Of a stretch of DNA of 64,000 nucleotides, positions 1-14,030 are shown piece after piece. The notes under the pieces were generated by a model, which did not search any database, was not told where the DNA came from, and saw only the letters and a program-made list of their open reading frames with translations. The stretch comes from Epiperipatus broadwayi (lineage: Eukaryota > Onychophora > Udeonychophora > Euonychophora > Peripatidae), in NCBI GenBank assembly GCA_028023455.1, contig JAQFVV010006731.1:196001-260000 (forward strand), in the 5' to 3' direction. The position numbers and the translations under genes are program-made. How positions within the stretch are numbered: position 1 is the first letter of the stretch; each line of letters opens with the position of its first letter.

Positions 1-904
1 TCGTAGTTAGGGCAATGCTTGTGGAAGGATATATGGGTGTTTATATTAATGTAATGTGAAGCGTGTTTAGCATACAGGGCAACGTGCCCAACTGAATGCA
101 TGACCCCAAAGAGGCAGTCATATCGTTGAAATGGTGGCAGATGTATTTCCTGCACCATTGACCCCTTCTAGCTCTATGGACAGGGATTTATAAGACGGCA
201 GAAAGACCGCTTTCCCCCATACGTAGCACTCTTTAAAATAAAAAAAATTATATACATGATTCCTTAGTCTAACAGATGCCCTTTCCTGATCTAGACACGG
301 ATCATTTCCTTCAAATAATATCACGCTGTCAGATGCCCATTCCTGTCGGCGTGGTTTTATGCTAGCATCTTCATATTACATTAGTTGCAAATATATATCT
401 GGAAGCTGACATTGGGTTGGCTACGAACTTTTAGTCTGAGATTGAATGAATGTTTTGATAAGTTTTTAAGTGAAAAAAAATCTATGTAGACTATCTATGC
501 TCGTCATGCTAAAGTAAAATATAATTTAAATATCCATCTGTGCGGTCTATTTAAATAGTAATTTGAATTTAAAATTAAAAAAAAAAAATTATTAATGTTA
601 AAATAAATTTATTCCTCAATTTTAAATGTGCGTTAATAAAATCTATTTGTGTGTTAATTACTGGCAGTGGCTTCTTTTATTTTATTGTTTTAAATATTAA
701 TGTTTAGATCTCTGCTACTCTATGAGCTAGTGACATTGGACAAACGGTCAGAATAATATATATATATAAGATTTTTTTGAATCTTAACTTACGTATCTGC
801 CTACTATATAAATTTTTCTAGGTTCAAATGCCTAGATGGCGCCCGTGTAGTGCGGATACATTTAAGGCTCTTTTCATTGACTGTTAAAATATATATATAT
901 ATCT
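1..904. other. Non-coding flank, no gene seen
   Basis: AT-rich DNA with a patch of more balanced composition at about 60-350. A 9-base string, cagatgccc, occurs at 273-281 and again at 330-338 in similar surroundings, so part of an unrecognised repeat may lie here. A short (AT)n run at about 887-902 sits directly before the LINE that follows. A 68-codon open frame on the minus strand (118-324) has no recognisable motif and I do not call it. Confidence 0.5.
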
Positions 905-910
905 TTCAAA

Positions 911-2402
911 TTGCCCAGAATTTTAAATGAAGAAGTGAGACATGCAATTAAATGTATGAAGAAAGGAAAGGCTCCAGGTAATGATGGAATTATAATTGAT
1001 ATATTAAAAGAAGCTGGTGAAGAAATAGAAATTTTTTTAGCAAAGTTATATACCAAATGTCTAAATGATAAAGATGTACCAGATGATTGGAAGAATGCAG
1101 TAATAATATTAATATTTAAAAAAGGTGATAAAGAGGATATTAGAAATTACAGACCTATCAGACTTTTATCAGTTTTATATAAAATTTTTACTAAGATAAT
1201 TACTACTCGTCTACAGAGAACATTGGATTTCCACCAACCAAGAGAACAAGCTGGATTTAAAAGTGGTTTTAGTACAGTAGATCATATCCAGGTATTGAGA
1301 GAAGTTATAGAAAGGACAAATGAATATGAGTTGCCATTATGCTTAGGATTTGTAGATTATGAAAAGGCATTTGATTCTATAAACATTTCTTCAGTGATTA
1401 AAGCATTAGATCATCAAGGTATAGATCCAGGATATTGTCATATTTTAAAGAATATTTATAAAAATGCAACAACAACAATTAGATTACATAATGACACTGG
1501 GAAAGTCAACATTGAGAAAGGTGTAAGACAAGGTGACTCCATATCTCCAAAACGTTTTACAGCAGTGCTGCATGAAGTATTTTGTGGATTAAAATGGGAA
1601 ACTAAAGAAGTGAAAGTAAATGGTGATTATTTAAGTCATTTAGATTTCACAGATGATGTAGTTGTTTTTGCAAATAATGCTTCAGATCTGCAGGAAATGT
1701 TGCAGGAATTATCAGATGAAAGTAGGACTAAAGATAAATGTTAAAAAGATTAAAGTAATGTTTAATCGATTTGCTCAAAATATGAAAATAAAGATTGATT
1801 ATGATGAATTAGAAGAAGTTAACAGTTACAAATACCTTGGTCAGATTATTAATACAGATGGAAACATAATGGAGGAAATTAATCATAGAATTAAACTTGG
1901 TTGGAGTGCTTTTGGTAGACATAACTTGATACTAAAAGGAAATATGCCTATGTGTTTGAAAAGGAAAGTTTTTAACAAATGTGTTTTACCAGTTCTTACT
2001 TATGGATCTGAGACTTGGACACTTAATAGAAGAGCAATTCAGAGACTTCAGACCACTCAAAGAAGTATGGAGAGATGTATGTTGGGAGTAACAAGAAGAG
2101 ATCGTAAACACAATGTATGGGTAAGAGAACAAACAGGTGTTACTGACCTCATTGAAAAAATTAAAAGATTGAAGTGGAGTTGGGCTGGACATATTGTTAG
2201 AAGAGATGATAATAGATGGACAATTGAAATTTTAAACTGGATTCCAAGAGATTGTAAAAGACCCAGAAAGAGACCACACGTGAGATGGATGGATGAAATA
2301 AGAAAGTGTGCAGGGGTGATGTGGAGAAGAGAAGCTAAAGATCAGAGAAGATGGATTAAACTTGGAGAGACCTTCATCCTGCAGTGGATTGGTAATGGTT
2401 GA
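911..2402 (+). pseudogene. RTE-type LINE reverse transcriptase, 5'-truncated and frame-broken
   Basis: Reverse transcriptase of a non-LTR retrotransposon; in life it would copy element RNA at a nicked target. The first frame (911-1744) holds the finger region (GKAPGNDG), NYRPI, EQAGFKSGFST, the palm motif VDYEKAFDSI and GVRQGDSISP. The catalytic box reads FTDD (in LDFTDDVVVFA) where the family has FADD. Near 1720 the frame shifts; the second frame continues GLKINVKKIKVMF, SYKYLGQII, LTYGSETWTL and the C-terminal WAGHIVRRDD and RPHVRWMDEIRK blocks, ending at TGA near 2400. Motif order and wording match the RTE clade as I know it. No endonuclease domain is present upstream, so the copy is 5'-truncated. 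The changed A in FADD plus the frameshift make it inactive. The clade assignment is by recognition, not by tree. Confidence 0.88.
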
Positions 2403-2407
2403 TAATG

Positions 2408-2585
<178 letters not shown>

Positions 2586-5500
2586 ATATTTTTAATTGAC
2601 AGATTAATTGCATTTCTAAATATGGTTTATATGGTATTCAGTCAGCCTATGTTTAATATGATGATAAAAGATTTTTATATTAATGAGCAATTGTCATAAT
2701 AAACATTATGTTATCTCCATCAATATGCAACACATCAAACCCCATTTTTTAGATTTGCTATCATCCATAATGCTAGCACTTATTTTTAATTTATAATTGT
2801 ATAGCTAATCTAAAAGTCACACACATACACACTCCATTTCTCCTTTAGATTACAGTATATTTATCTCTATTTTTGAATACAGCATAAAAACAAAAAAGAA
2901 AGACACATAATTTATATCAAATCTCAACAAAAGTAATAATCTAAATAGAATCAAAAAAGTATAAATGCAGTTTAAATCTCAATTACTTAACAAAATGAAT
3001 AAGCATTTTAAAAATTAGATAATTGATACATTTTCCCAAAATATTTTATTGTTTTATTGGCTTTATAACTTTAATTTTGTTTATTTATCCACTGTCTGAC
3101 CTATAAAGTATATAAAACTACACATCCCAAAAAATGCATGCACAAAAAAATTATTATTATCATGCTTGTGTATGCGAATTAAAATATACATTGGGAATTA
3201 ATTAATTTAAAGATATAAAAAACAAAAAGAATAAAAATAATCTCACATTTTTATATTGAGCTCAACTAAAAAAATAATTTTAAGAAATGTATGTACTCCT
3301 TTCATTGATCAAAAAATCATAATCCAGTATTTAATATGCTTTTCATGTGTAGGATCACAAATTGGCTTCTGTAATTACTCATCTCTGATAGATATGATTA
3401 CAAAAGGTTTTTCCAATTTTCTGGTGTCTAAATATTAGATTATACTATTTCTAATTTAACTTTCATTCACATATAGATAGAAAGGCATTTGTCTGTAGAT
3501 CTGGTCATTGGTTAAAAGTATATAATATGAGGGTATTTTTTATGAAAGGTCATCTTTTTTCTCCTCTCCTTTAGCAAGTTGTTTTACATTATACTTATGT
3601 TAGGCAAATTTCCATGTGTTTTCATCACGGCAGGCGCAAAGTATTTAGTGCATATTATATCAGTTGTCATCTAAGGGCAAAATTTATTCTTTCCATTTAA
3701 AAATTATTTTAGAAAAATGAATATTTTCTATTTCATATATTTAAAATTAGCTTTTTATTTACTAGAGATTATTACCAGTGATTAAGTGTTAATTTCTTGG
3801 GGAATGATTTTTTCTGTCATGATCTCATATATAATATATTTGACTTCAAACCATCAATGGAAAAATTATATATAATTTTTCTTTTAAAAGTATAATTACC
3901 AAAATATTTTTAGATAGTATATTTACCTAGAAGTTAGCACTTTTTTAATAATGTGCTAAATAAATGTTTACTCATTAATTAACACTTGTTTGAACTTAAC
4001 CATTACTTTTTAAATCAATGTTTTCATAATATGAATTTAAAGTAGCATCAATTTTCTCCCATAGAAACTTATTACAATTGCTTGTTTTTTGTGAGATTTT
4101 AATTTACAAAGCAATTTGGGAGACCGATTGTAATCAGTAATTGAGATACAGGTATATATTTATTTTTCATTAAGCATAATTTCTGCAACAACACTATTTC
4201 ATCTTTTTTTCTCTACAATTTATTTAAAACTTCCACTTTACAAATGTAAGTTAATATAGGGGGTTTGAACACAAACTTTCAAGCTTCATTCAGCTATCCA
4301 CTCTATCTCATACAACCAATAAACATGACGACACATGTAAAATAGATCATAATCTCTAATATATGAATTTCATGCTGAACTAGTAATCATCGGCTAGTCC
4401 TGCGTGAAAGTCTATGTTCAAATCCCCTATATTACATCTAAACTTAAGTATATAAATTATACTGATATTTAAAATATTATATATAAATTTTAAAAAAAAT
4501 CATGAATTTTTAATTTAATAAAGAATAGAAACTAAGAGAAATTATCTATACAAACAAATAATTTTATCTTTTTGATACAGCCAGGAGACTACCAATTATT
4601 AAATAAAAATCATATGGCTAAACCATTTTTTTCTTTTAACCTAAATAATACTTCTTTTGTTTTGGAATTAATAAAGTAAAATGAAGTCCCTTTTATACTT
4701 TAAAAAAAGCAATTATAATAATTAATATTCTACCTGAGAGTTGCATATCTTAACAAATATTTTTATGGTTTTTAATTTGATAAACAATAAAAATTACATC
4801 TATGTAAATAGAGATAACTTTTTTTATGTTACCACAAAATCATTAATTACTAATTCACAGTTCTGAAGCTTAACAAGCCTTCTCTATTGATCTATATAAT
4901 ATTATTTTGCTTCTCTGAGAAAAAAATAATTATTATTTACAGGATGATAAGAAAATACTAGTCTTTTGCATTATTAAATCAATAAAAAACATCTGCTTTG
5001 GTTTAGAATCTTATAAATATTTGGATTTGAATTAGAAAAGGACTTTATTTTATTTGACATAAAGCTAAAACAAAAAAAGCTATTATAAAGATTAATAGAG
5101 AAAACGTGTTTAGCCTCAGCACTTGTCAATTATTACTTAAAAGTTTTCTGCCAACATCAGAATAGTAAAGTTATTTCTGTTTTCATGGATATATTTTTTT
5201 AATTCTATTTTTTTACCAAACTAAAACTCCTTGAAAATATTTAATTTAAGATATAGAATTAGGATAAGATTAATTATTATTTGGAGGATGGCAAGGAAAA
5301 TATGTATGTGTAATAAGCGCTATAATTACATTTTTGTATATGCATAAAATAATTTTTATAGAAATATTATGTAAACTGTACTTAAAACATGTTTTCATTT
5401 AATGTTTATAGCTACAACATTTATTATATCGCTAAAATAATATAATGAAAGTGTTTAAAGTTTTTGTATGCGTGTAAATCCATACTAAAATTGACAATTT

Positions 5501-6999
5501 CTTTTCTCCCTCCTCCTTTTCTTTTTTTTTTTTTTTTACAAAAAAAACAACAACATCAATATCATTAAATTGAAGACTATATCAAAAATTATTTATCACA
5601 ACACTTATATATTTAATTCAATTTAAACATTACCTAATACAAATTTTTACCACGAGTACATAAAAAATGAATCTCATATCATAATAAAATCACTTTGCAT
5701 CTGATGTATTTGATAACTTGTAGTTGAAATTTGACATGATTTTGCAAATATAGTAAGCAAGTAATTTTTATCTAAATAAATTAGCTTATAAAAAGAATAG
5801 AGCAAAAATAAGACTATTTATCAAGTTAGTCTATAATTAAGAATTATAAATATTTTAGTAATTTTTTTTTTCATTTTATTCTTAACCAAAAAGTAGTTAT
5901 ACGGTCACTTATAGTGAAATAACTGAATACATAGATGGATTGTCTATGGGACTATTATCTGAAACAATCTTAAATGTTCTTGTAAACTAAAAGCAATTGG
6001 AAATAGACGATCTGAATTTGAACTGCATGTCGTGAACAGAGGAGGTATGCTCAACAAGATAAATTAAGTATGCAGGTTTAGTTAAAGTCTAGCCTATGAA
6101 AAGCTTATAATTGAATAATTAAATTCTATATAAATTATCCAAAAATTAGAAAAGGTTTTGAAATAGATATTTATTTTTTTTCTAAACACTTTGTAGATGC
6201 AAGGTTTTTGTACATTTTAAAGCATAATAAAATTGATTTTTGAATTGTACATGGATACTCATTTATGATGAATCAGTTCACTCCTTAAAAATTATATAAA
6301 TGCAGTATTTAATATAAGTGCCCCAAAATTGGGACTGACTTGAAGGTGCAGAAAACTTGAATCCATTTCAAGTGAAATTTGTCTCAAGAACATTAGAATT
6401 TTTTTTCAACAGATAGCTCACAGAATATATACATACATACAATCTTTGTCAGTAAATGGAGATGTAACTATTTTTAATTAAAAAATAAAGAAGAAAAAAT
6501 AAATAAACCTAGTAAAAAATGGCATACAATTGGAAAAGCCTTTACATTAAGGGACTGTGTATTTTTTTAAAATCAAAAATAAAATTATGTTTAAAGAGAA
6601 TTATTACACATTTCCCAGAATAAGGTCTAAGAAGTAGTTTGTAAATTTTGTTAACAGAAAGAAAGCATGAAAATTAAAAATAAATAGTTAATATGCTGAA
6701 ATCAAATAAGTGTATGGTACACATATTTATATAGAGTTACCAGAACTCATGTTATCTACACCTTTTTTTGAATTGGGTAAAGTCTGTTTATGTAAATATC
6801 TGATTTGAAATGATCCTATAATAATAATCCTATAGAATGAGATCTTGATACCTGAGTAGTCATTAAATTGAGTTACATATAATCCATTTGCTTTCTGAAA
6901 AATCAAATAGAGATTTATCATTCTGATACTATATATCTATCATAACTTTTCATGGTAAATTTATCTAAGGGATAAGAAAATTTTCTACAAAGGAGAAGT
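2586..6999. other. AT-rich intergenic DNA, no gene
   Basis: About 4.4 kb with frequent stops in all frames, many poly-A and poly-T runs and no motif-bearing frame. The only recognisable item is a short foldback-element derivative listed separately at about 4250-4455. Confidence 0.7.
4250..4455. repeat. Short deletion derivative of the foldback repeat family
   Basis: Begins with gggggtttgaacacaaac and ends with gttcaaatcccctatattac followed by ctaaacttaagtatata. The two ends are imperfect inverted complements and match the ends of the larger copies near 9743-10495 and 12906-13975. The inner part, with ctatccactctatctcatac, also matches those copies. Nearly the whole interior is missing, so this is a roughly 0.2-kb MITE-like derivative. 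Confidence 0.6.
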
Positions 7000-7013
7000 T
7001 GGAGAGAGAACAT

Positions 7014-7321
<308 letters not shown>

Positions 7322-7531
7322 TATCTATTTATTTATTTGTACATCTGTTTTATATGTATAACATAATATTATATATAATAAAATAAAACTAAAATTTATT
7401 ATATAAAATATATAAGAAATTATTATCTAAATCTAATTTACACCACAGTCTGTTATGCTAGTAGTAATTGCATGGATATTTTTTATATTATTTATAAATA
7501 ATATTTATTTGCAGATGTAAAGTTTATATAT

Positions 7532-7540
7532 TGTATAAAA
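7532..7540 (+). promoter_or_regulatory. Possible TATA box upstream of the receptor frame
   Basis: The string gtataaaag lies about 85 bases before the receptor ATG. In DNA this AT-rich such strings arise often by chance, so this is only a positional suggestion. Confidence 0.2.
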
Positions 7541-7622
7541 GAAATTACAGATCTGTTTATATATACACAATAGAAAAAGTTTTTTGAAAGAAAAGAAAAC
7601 AACTTTTACTTGAAGAAAAAAG

Positions 7623-8654
7623 ATGAGTACAAGATTTAACAACTACAGTAAACTCTTACAAGTAGAAAAGTATAATTGTTCAAATAGTATCTCTATTGAT
7701 GATAATCAGATGATAGCATTAGAAATTTATATGTTTGTTTTCAAGAAATTGGGTCTTATTTCCTGGGGAATTGGATTCACGGGCAATTTATTAAGTCTCA
7801 TGATATTTTAAAAAATGCAATTAGATAAGCAAATGAAGAATTTATTTATTCTTTCCTCTGTTTGTGACTTTTTGTTTACTAATTCAGTTATTCCTCTATT
7901 ATATTATTGTTATAATATTGATTTTGACAATGTAATTCTAAGATTTTATCTTTCCAATATAATGCCTATCATCATTTCATCTCTTATTGAAGCTTCCAAC
8001 GTGTTAACTCTAATAATAACTCTTTATCGATATATGGCTTTATTTCATGCTTTCATTTACAAATCATGGATTGAATCATATCGACTGAATAAAATATTGA
8101 TATATCTTTTTTTAATAATTATATTTTTTAATTTTGATTTGCAAAATGGTTTGTGTTTTTCAGTGATTTGTTACAATGGTCAAGAAGTATCCATTCTAAA
8201 TTTGAATATGAAAAAATTAACGTCTCCTGCAACAATGTTGTTTAATATGCTACGAATAACACTATTGTGTGCTATGCCACTAGATATTGCGTTCATTTTA
8301 AATATGTTGATAATCATTAGATATAACAAAGTAAAGGTAAAAAATTTAGAACTGAAAACAAAGAAGAATATAGATAGTAAGTTTAAAGAAATGAAATCTT
8401 TGTTTATTTTATTGAATGCAACGCTCGGAATACATATATTTTGCGAGACCTTTACAGCAGCTATTTTTATCTCTTTAAAAATATCACAATTCTTTTCTGA
8501 ATGTTTATCAGAGTATCATTATCACTTTTATTTAGCAGTGATTCCACTTACGTTGAGATATTTTAGTTATGTAATACCATTTTATATTAATTTTTTAACT
8601 CATTCTGAATTTAGAATGATCACACTGAGTTATTTTTACAGCAAAAAGAAATAG
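7623..8654 (+). pseudogene. Rhodopsin-like (class A) peptide-type GPCR with one in-frame stop
   Basis: A single frame of 343 codons from ATG 7623 to TAG 8654, with no frameshift and no intron, interrupted only by TAA at 7809-7811. The N-terminus has two N-glycosylation sequons (NYS, NCS). TM1 ends with GFTGNLLSLMIF, carrying the conserved GN; the stop falls right after it, at the first intracellular loop. TM2 (LFILSSVCDFLFTNSVIP) keeps the conserved aspartate. TM3 ends in YRY at 8025-8033, in place of DRY. Two cysteines (CFSVICYNG) sit in the second extracellular loop. TM5 has a proline; TM6 lacks a clear CWxP; TM7 reads VIPFYINFL where NPxxY is usual and is followed by SEFRM, as in FMRFamide-receptor-like proteins. 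In the family it would sense a peptide at the plasma membrane and signal through G proteins. It may be a young pseudogene, a null allele or an assembly error. The ligand is unknown. Confidence 0.8.
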
Positions 8655-9742
<1,088 letters not shown>

Positions 9743-10495
9743 AAGGAGGGGATTTGAACCGGTCTTTCATGGTCCCTTTGGTCGTTCGCTCCATTTTATG
9801 CAGCTGATTCATATGATCACATATATGTGAGGAGGATGAATGATCTCCAGTGGTTGTATTTTGTGCTGAACCCACACTTGTTAGTTGATCCAAATCATCA
9901 TTTCACACACACACATATAATTAGTGCTAGGTTTGTATTGGGGTAGCAAACGTTCAAACTTTGATGGATAGAGTTCATCTTCTCCACTCTCCTGCTCTTC
10001 AGTCATCTATGTCTTTGAAATTCGGATGATGATAGGTTCAGAGCTTTTGTTTGCCAATTTTGCTGTGATCATGTGTATTAGTTTTATAAAAAGGAGTGGA
10101 TGACTAGAAGGAGCTTAAAAATATACATTATACATGTACTTAATTATTACATATGAAGGGTCAAATTGCCTTATGGTAAACATGGGGATGACACAACAAA
10201 GTTGGCAAACGGGGTTTTTTAGACATGCCATCATTGGGTTTTTAATGATATGGATGGCTGAGGAGATGGAGAGTGAGAATTGAGGCCTGTTCTTTGGGGT
10301 TTGAAGGTTTGCTATCTTGGTATGGACTGAGTACTGTGGGAGATGATGATTTGGACCAAAATACATATGTTGGAGAGTATCTATCTTTCTCATATGTATG
10401 TAGTCATGTATATCAGTTGTATAAAATGGAGTGGATGGCTGGATGGAACTTGAAGGTCTATGTTTAAATCTCCTCTAATTACATCTAGCATAAAG
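9743..10495. mobile_element. Foldback element, about 0.75 kb, long inverted arms
   Basis: The left end (ggggatttgaacc, ctccattttatgcagctgat, gtattttgtgctgaaccc) is matched in reverse complement by the right end (ggaccaaaatacatatg, cagttgtataaaatggag, gtttaaatctcctct). Arms are roughly 250-300 bases and imperfect. The middle holds another partial end of the same family (about 10065-10115). There is no coding frame, so it is non-autonomous. It resembles the larger copy at 12906-13975 and the short copy near 4250. The superfamily is not determined. Confidence 0.72.
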
Positions 10496-10689
10496 TATAT
10501 ATTTATTTATACATGTATTTAAATATTATATATATATAAGTTGCATAATAGTTTTCATTATTTCATCTTAAATTTCTTTCGTTTACAATAATTATTTCAA
10601 AAAGACAGTTATTAATTAGAGAATGTATATATTTAAAATGTTTGTTAGGTATGTTAATAATTGTTTGCTTATATTTTACAAAAAAAATA

Positions 10690-11358
10690 GAGATATTTCA
10701 AAGAAAGAAATGTATTTTGTTCTCTTATAGTGTTTGGATTTATTAGTGGTAAGATATTTAAAAATAATTGTATAGTACGTGATCATCATTATAAAACTAT
10801 AGATTTGAGACTTCCTTTATTAGACTTGATGCTTTGAGGAGTTTAGCTATAGTTATGAGAAATTAAATAGGTCTAAAAGCAAAGATTTGTTTCAAAAAGA
10901 GGATTTTATAAACATTACATTATTATAGGATATTCTGACAAATTGATTAATTATATTTTATTTAATATAAATTATAATAGTTAGGAGAATATTTTTAAAA
11001 ATGTTAATATAAAAGAAAAATTTGATTTTATTCCTTTATCTTTTAAATTACTTTTTTTTATAAGGTTTTAAGGTAGAATCATAATACATTTGGTAATAAG
11101 AAAATTGAATGAAGGAAGAGTTATTACTCTAAATAATTTATTAAATAATACAAAAAAGAGAATTAATAGGAATACTTATTCTAGAGTTATTCATATTATT
11201 CTTTGTTTTTGTTAGAAAGCACTAATAAATCAAAGCAGTTTGAGCTTAAAGAAGACTAAAAATTAAATGTCTTAGATCTATATAATAAATTATGAAAGAA
11301 ATACAGATGACCAGATTATGTTTGAACCAGTGAAGTTTATTTTTTTTGAGCCCTACAT
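10690..11358 (+). pseudogene. Decayed Penelope-like element (RT C-terminus to endonuclease start)
   Basis: Read across several frames, this stretch mirrors the intact-looking Penelope copy at 60-62.7 kb. GYSDKLI...ILFN, KEKFDFIPLSFKL and then IRKLNEGRVITLNNLLNNT match GYSDKFVKSILFN, KEKYDFISLPFKL and IAWKRGVTLNNLLNNT there. Further on, a DxxMFEPVKFIFFE-like string matches the DFDEAKVVFFE segment of the endonuclease domain. Many stops and indels show it is old. It is cut at 11358 by a hAT MITE and may continue beyond 11764. Only the comparison within this window supports it. Confidence 0.66.
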
Positions 11359-11755
11359 CAGGAGTCCCCAACCCTATGCCTGCAGGCACCATGGCACCTG
11401 CAGACCATTTTATGTGTGCCTGCCACTATCCAAACATAATAAAAAAATATTTATCTGATACAAATAAATTTAATTTTTAAAATTTCTTATAAATTATTGT
11501 ATTATATTATAATCAAATTGTAGGACATATTATTTTTTACAGCGTAAAAATATAAACGTTAATTATATGTTAAAATTTTATTTTTGAAATAAATATTTTT
11601 TTGTACATTATGTGTATTATTAACAATATCCAACTATAAATTTACATTGAAAAAATAAATGGTGCCTGGCACCTGGTTGAAAAAATAAATGGAGCCCGCC
11701 ACCTGGCTAGTATTATAGAATGTGCTCTTAAGTGCAAAAAGGTTGAGGACCCCTG
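11359..11755. mobile_element. hAT-type MITE with 8-bp target duplication
   Basis: A 397-bp non-coding element. The left terminus reads caggagtccccaacc and the right terminus is ggttgaggacccctg, an inverted repeat with two mismatches and the familiar hAT consensus (CAGGGGTCCCCAACC type). It is flanked by ccctacat at 11351-11358 and again at 11756-11763, a perfect 8-bp duplication as hAT transposases make. An internal duplicated ggagcccgccacctgg-like motif lies near 11660-11706. It has no transposase and needs one supplied in trans. It sits in the decayed Penelope endonuclease region. Confidence 0.93.
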
Positions 11756-11763
11756 CCCTACAT

Positions 11764-12905
11764 GGTTTAGTATATTAGTAGACTATAAGTCACTGGAATA
11801 TGAGGTTCTCACATTGGTCTGGAATTTCTCTTATTCAAACTTTTTATAAACTCTCAGGCAATAAAGCAATTTGATTATTTATTTTATTTCCTTTGAAAAT
11901 AATGAAAAAAAGAGAGAAAATTTAAAGAATTTTCTTTATTAAAAAGTTATGATTTTGAAATTATTAATTTATTTAAAACTTATTTCGATAATAAATGTAA
12001 TTGGGCTGTGAATTGAGTTTAGGGTAAATAAGACAATATATATTTGTTTGTGTTGTATTATTTTGCACTTGATAAATCTGCTTTAGCAAGGAAAATATTG
12101 CAGTGGATTTGCTGTTTAATTTTAAATAATAGTTGAATTTGAATTGGTGTAATTAATTTATTATATTGACTAGATTGGATTTTGGCATTTGATATATGTA
12201 ACTAAAATAAAATGTCTATTATACAATAATAAATGAAATAAAATAATGAATTGTAATGAAGATAATATATCTTGTAAATAATTATAATAACACACAGAGG
12301 TGTTTTCGGTTAGTTTTTTAACTGTCTTCATCTGAAACCATTTAAATTTAAATAAAGTTGAAGAGGGTTAAGAAAATAACTGAAGGTGCTTCTGTTGTTT
12401 ATTTCAATTTTCTATTTACAAATATATTATTACTGTTAAAATTCTTTATTTTTATTACAATATGTATATAATAAATTTACAGGTGTATGCAAAGTTAATA
12501 CAAATAAACAATAAATTGAAAATAAAATTATAATATATATATATATTGAAATGGTTACACAATGTACAAACCTGGCCGTTACAATATATATATATATAAT
12601 GAAAGTACTTGCAGTACTTATACATATATAATGCTTTAGGATTAACTCTCATGCAATTGTGACAGTGTTTAATTGAAATACTCTCCGACTCAGCATGGGT
12701 CAATATTTTTTTTTATAAAAAAAGAGATGCCATCTCTTCTTGTCTACCTGATTTATTTATAAAGTGGGTTATCTTTTCTTATAAAAACTCTTGTCTTATG
12801 GTGGGCTTGAGAGTGTTTTAGTTACATGTTGTTGCAGTTGCATAACTCTTTAATTCAAGATTATATATGAGACTTGAACTCAGACTTAAAACTCTTTAAC
12901 TCAAG
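11764..12905. other. AT-rich DNA, mostly unassigned
   Basis: The first part may be the remainder of the Penelope copy interrupted by the MITE. A weak hammerhead-like string on the minus strand is listed at 12302-12340. An 82-codon minus-strand frame (12455-12703) is rich in YIY from AT repeats and is not called. A duplicated string with cttgaactcagact at about 12870-12945 leads into the foldback element. Confidence 0.5.
12302..12340 (-). other. Weak hammerhead-like motif
   Basis: On the minus strand the order CAGATGA, a short self-complementary segment (GTTA...TAAC) and GAAAAC recalls the CUGANGA / stem II / GAAA core that Penelope-like elements often carry near their ends. The first box departs from consensus (CA for CU) and I could not assign stems I and III. 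It is on the opposite strand from the Penelope remnant at 10.7-11.4 kb. Confidence 0.25.
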
Positions 12906-13974
12906 ATTATATATATAAGGGACTTGAACTCAGACTTTAAAACTCTATATACCTATCCAATCTGTCTTGTACAGCTGATACAAGTGATCAACATGCATGT
13001 GATGGGGATAAATAATCTTCAATGTGTGTATTTTGCACTGGGCTGGTGCTCATTACTCGATCCGGATTATCACCTCCAACACATATATATGATGGGGACT
13101 GTTTTCATTGGAATGGTGGTCTTCGGGCTTTGATGGACAGGCTTCGTTCTTCTCCACTCTCCAGCTTGGCAGTCATCCATGTCATTGGGGGTCTGAGAGT
13201 GGAATGTTCGAAGTCCTTGTTGATGTCAATATTGTTGTCATATCAGTGTTGACCTTGTGTCGGTCTGACCTCTCACACGTGGAATCTTAGTGTGTCCATT
13301 TGAATGTGCAGAGGGGGGATTGACATAGTGCAGGCTGAATGTGTAATATTTGAGTACAGGTATGTTGTCTATGCTAAACTTGGTGTGATTATAAGGGATT
13401 TGAAGTCCAACTTTCCAGCTCATTATAGCTATCCAATCTATCTTATACAACTGATACACATGATCATTAATATAATTACATTGGGTTTGGTAAAGACAAG
13501 ATGTATGTGTTTGAATGTTATACATTCAGCCTATATTGTGCATATCCCACCTCTGTATAGTTGAATGGACATATTAGGGGTTCTGTGAGTGAGGGGTCAG
13601 ATTGACTTGGGGTCAACATGGATATGACGGTGGTATTGGCATCAGCAGGGGCTTTGAGCATTCCATCCTCGGATTTTCAGTGGCATGGATGGCTGGAGAG
13701 TTGGGGAGTGAGGAGGGTTGGAGCTTGTCCATTGAAGTTTGAAGATTTGCTATCTTAATGTAAATGTAGCACTGGTTCTATATACATGTGTGGGAGATGT
13801 GATATGGACTGACTGATGGGTGCTGGTTCATTGTGAAGTGTGTGTGTTGGAGATTGTTTATTATTTTCACATGTGTGTGATCATGTGTGTCAGTGGTGTA
13901 AAATAGGTTGGATGGCTATAGGAAATTTGAAGTCTGAGTTCAAGTCCCTTATAATTACATTAAGTTTAGTATAG

Positions 13975-13975
<1 letters not shown>
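12906..13975. mobile_element. Large foldback element, about 1.07 kb, arms near 400 bp
   Basis: The left arm (about 12906-13290) and right arm (about 13560-13975) are imperfect inverted complements. Examples: ctatccaatctgtcttgtac against gtgtaaaataggttggat, and ttctccactctccagcttgg against tggctggagagttggggagt. The centre (13362-13480) contains an extra terminus of the same family (ctatgctaaacttgg, then aagggatttgaagtcc). The right end finishes gttcaagtcccttataatta, then aagtttagtatagac, just before an (AT)n tract. Several 60-95-codon frames here are products of the palindrome and are not genes. Confidence 0.72.
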
Positions 13976-14012
<37 letters not shown>

Positions 14013-14030
14013 ATACTAAACTTATATGTA

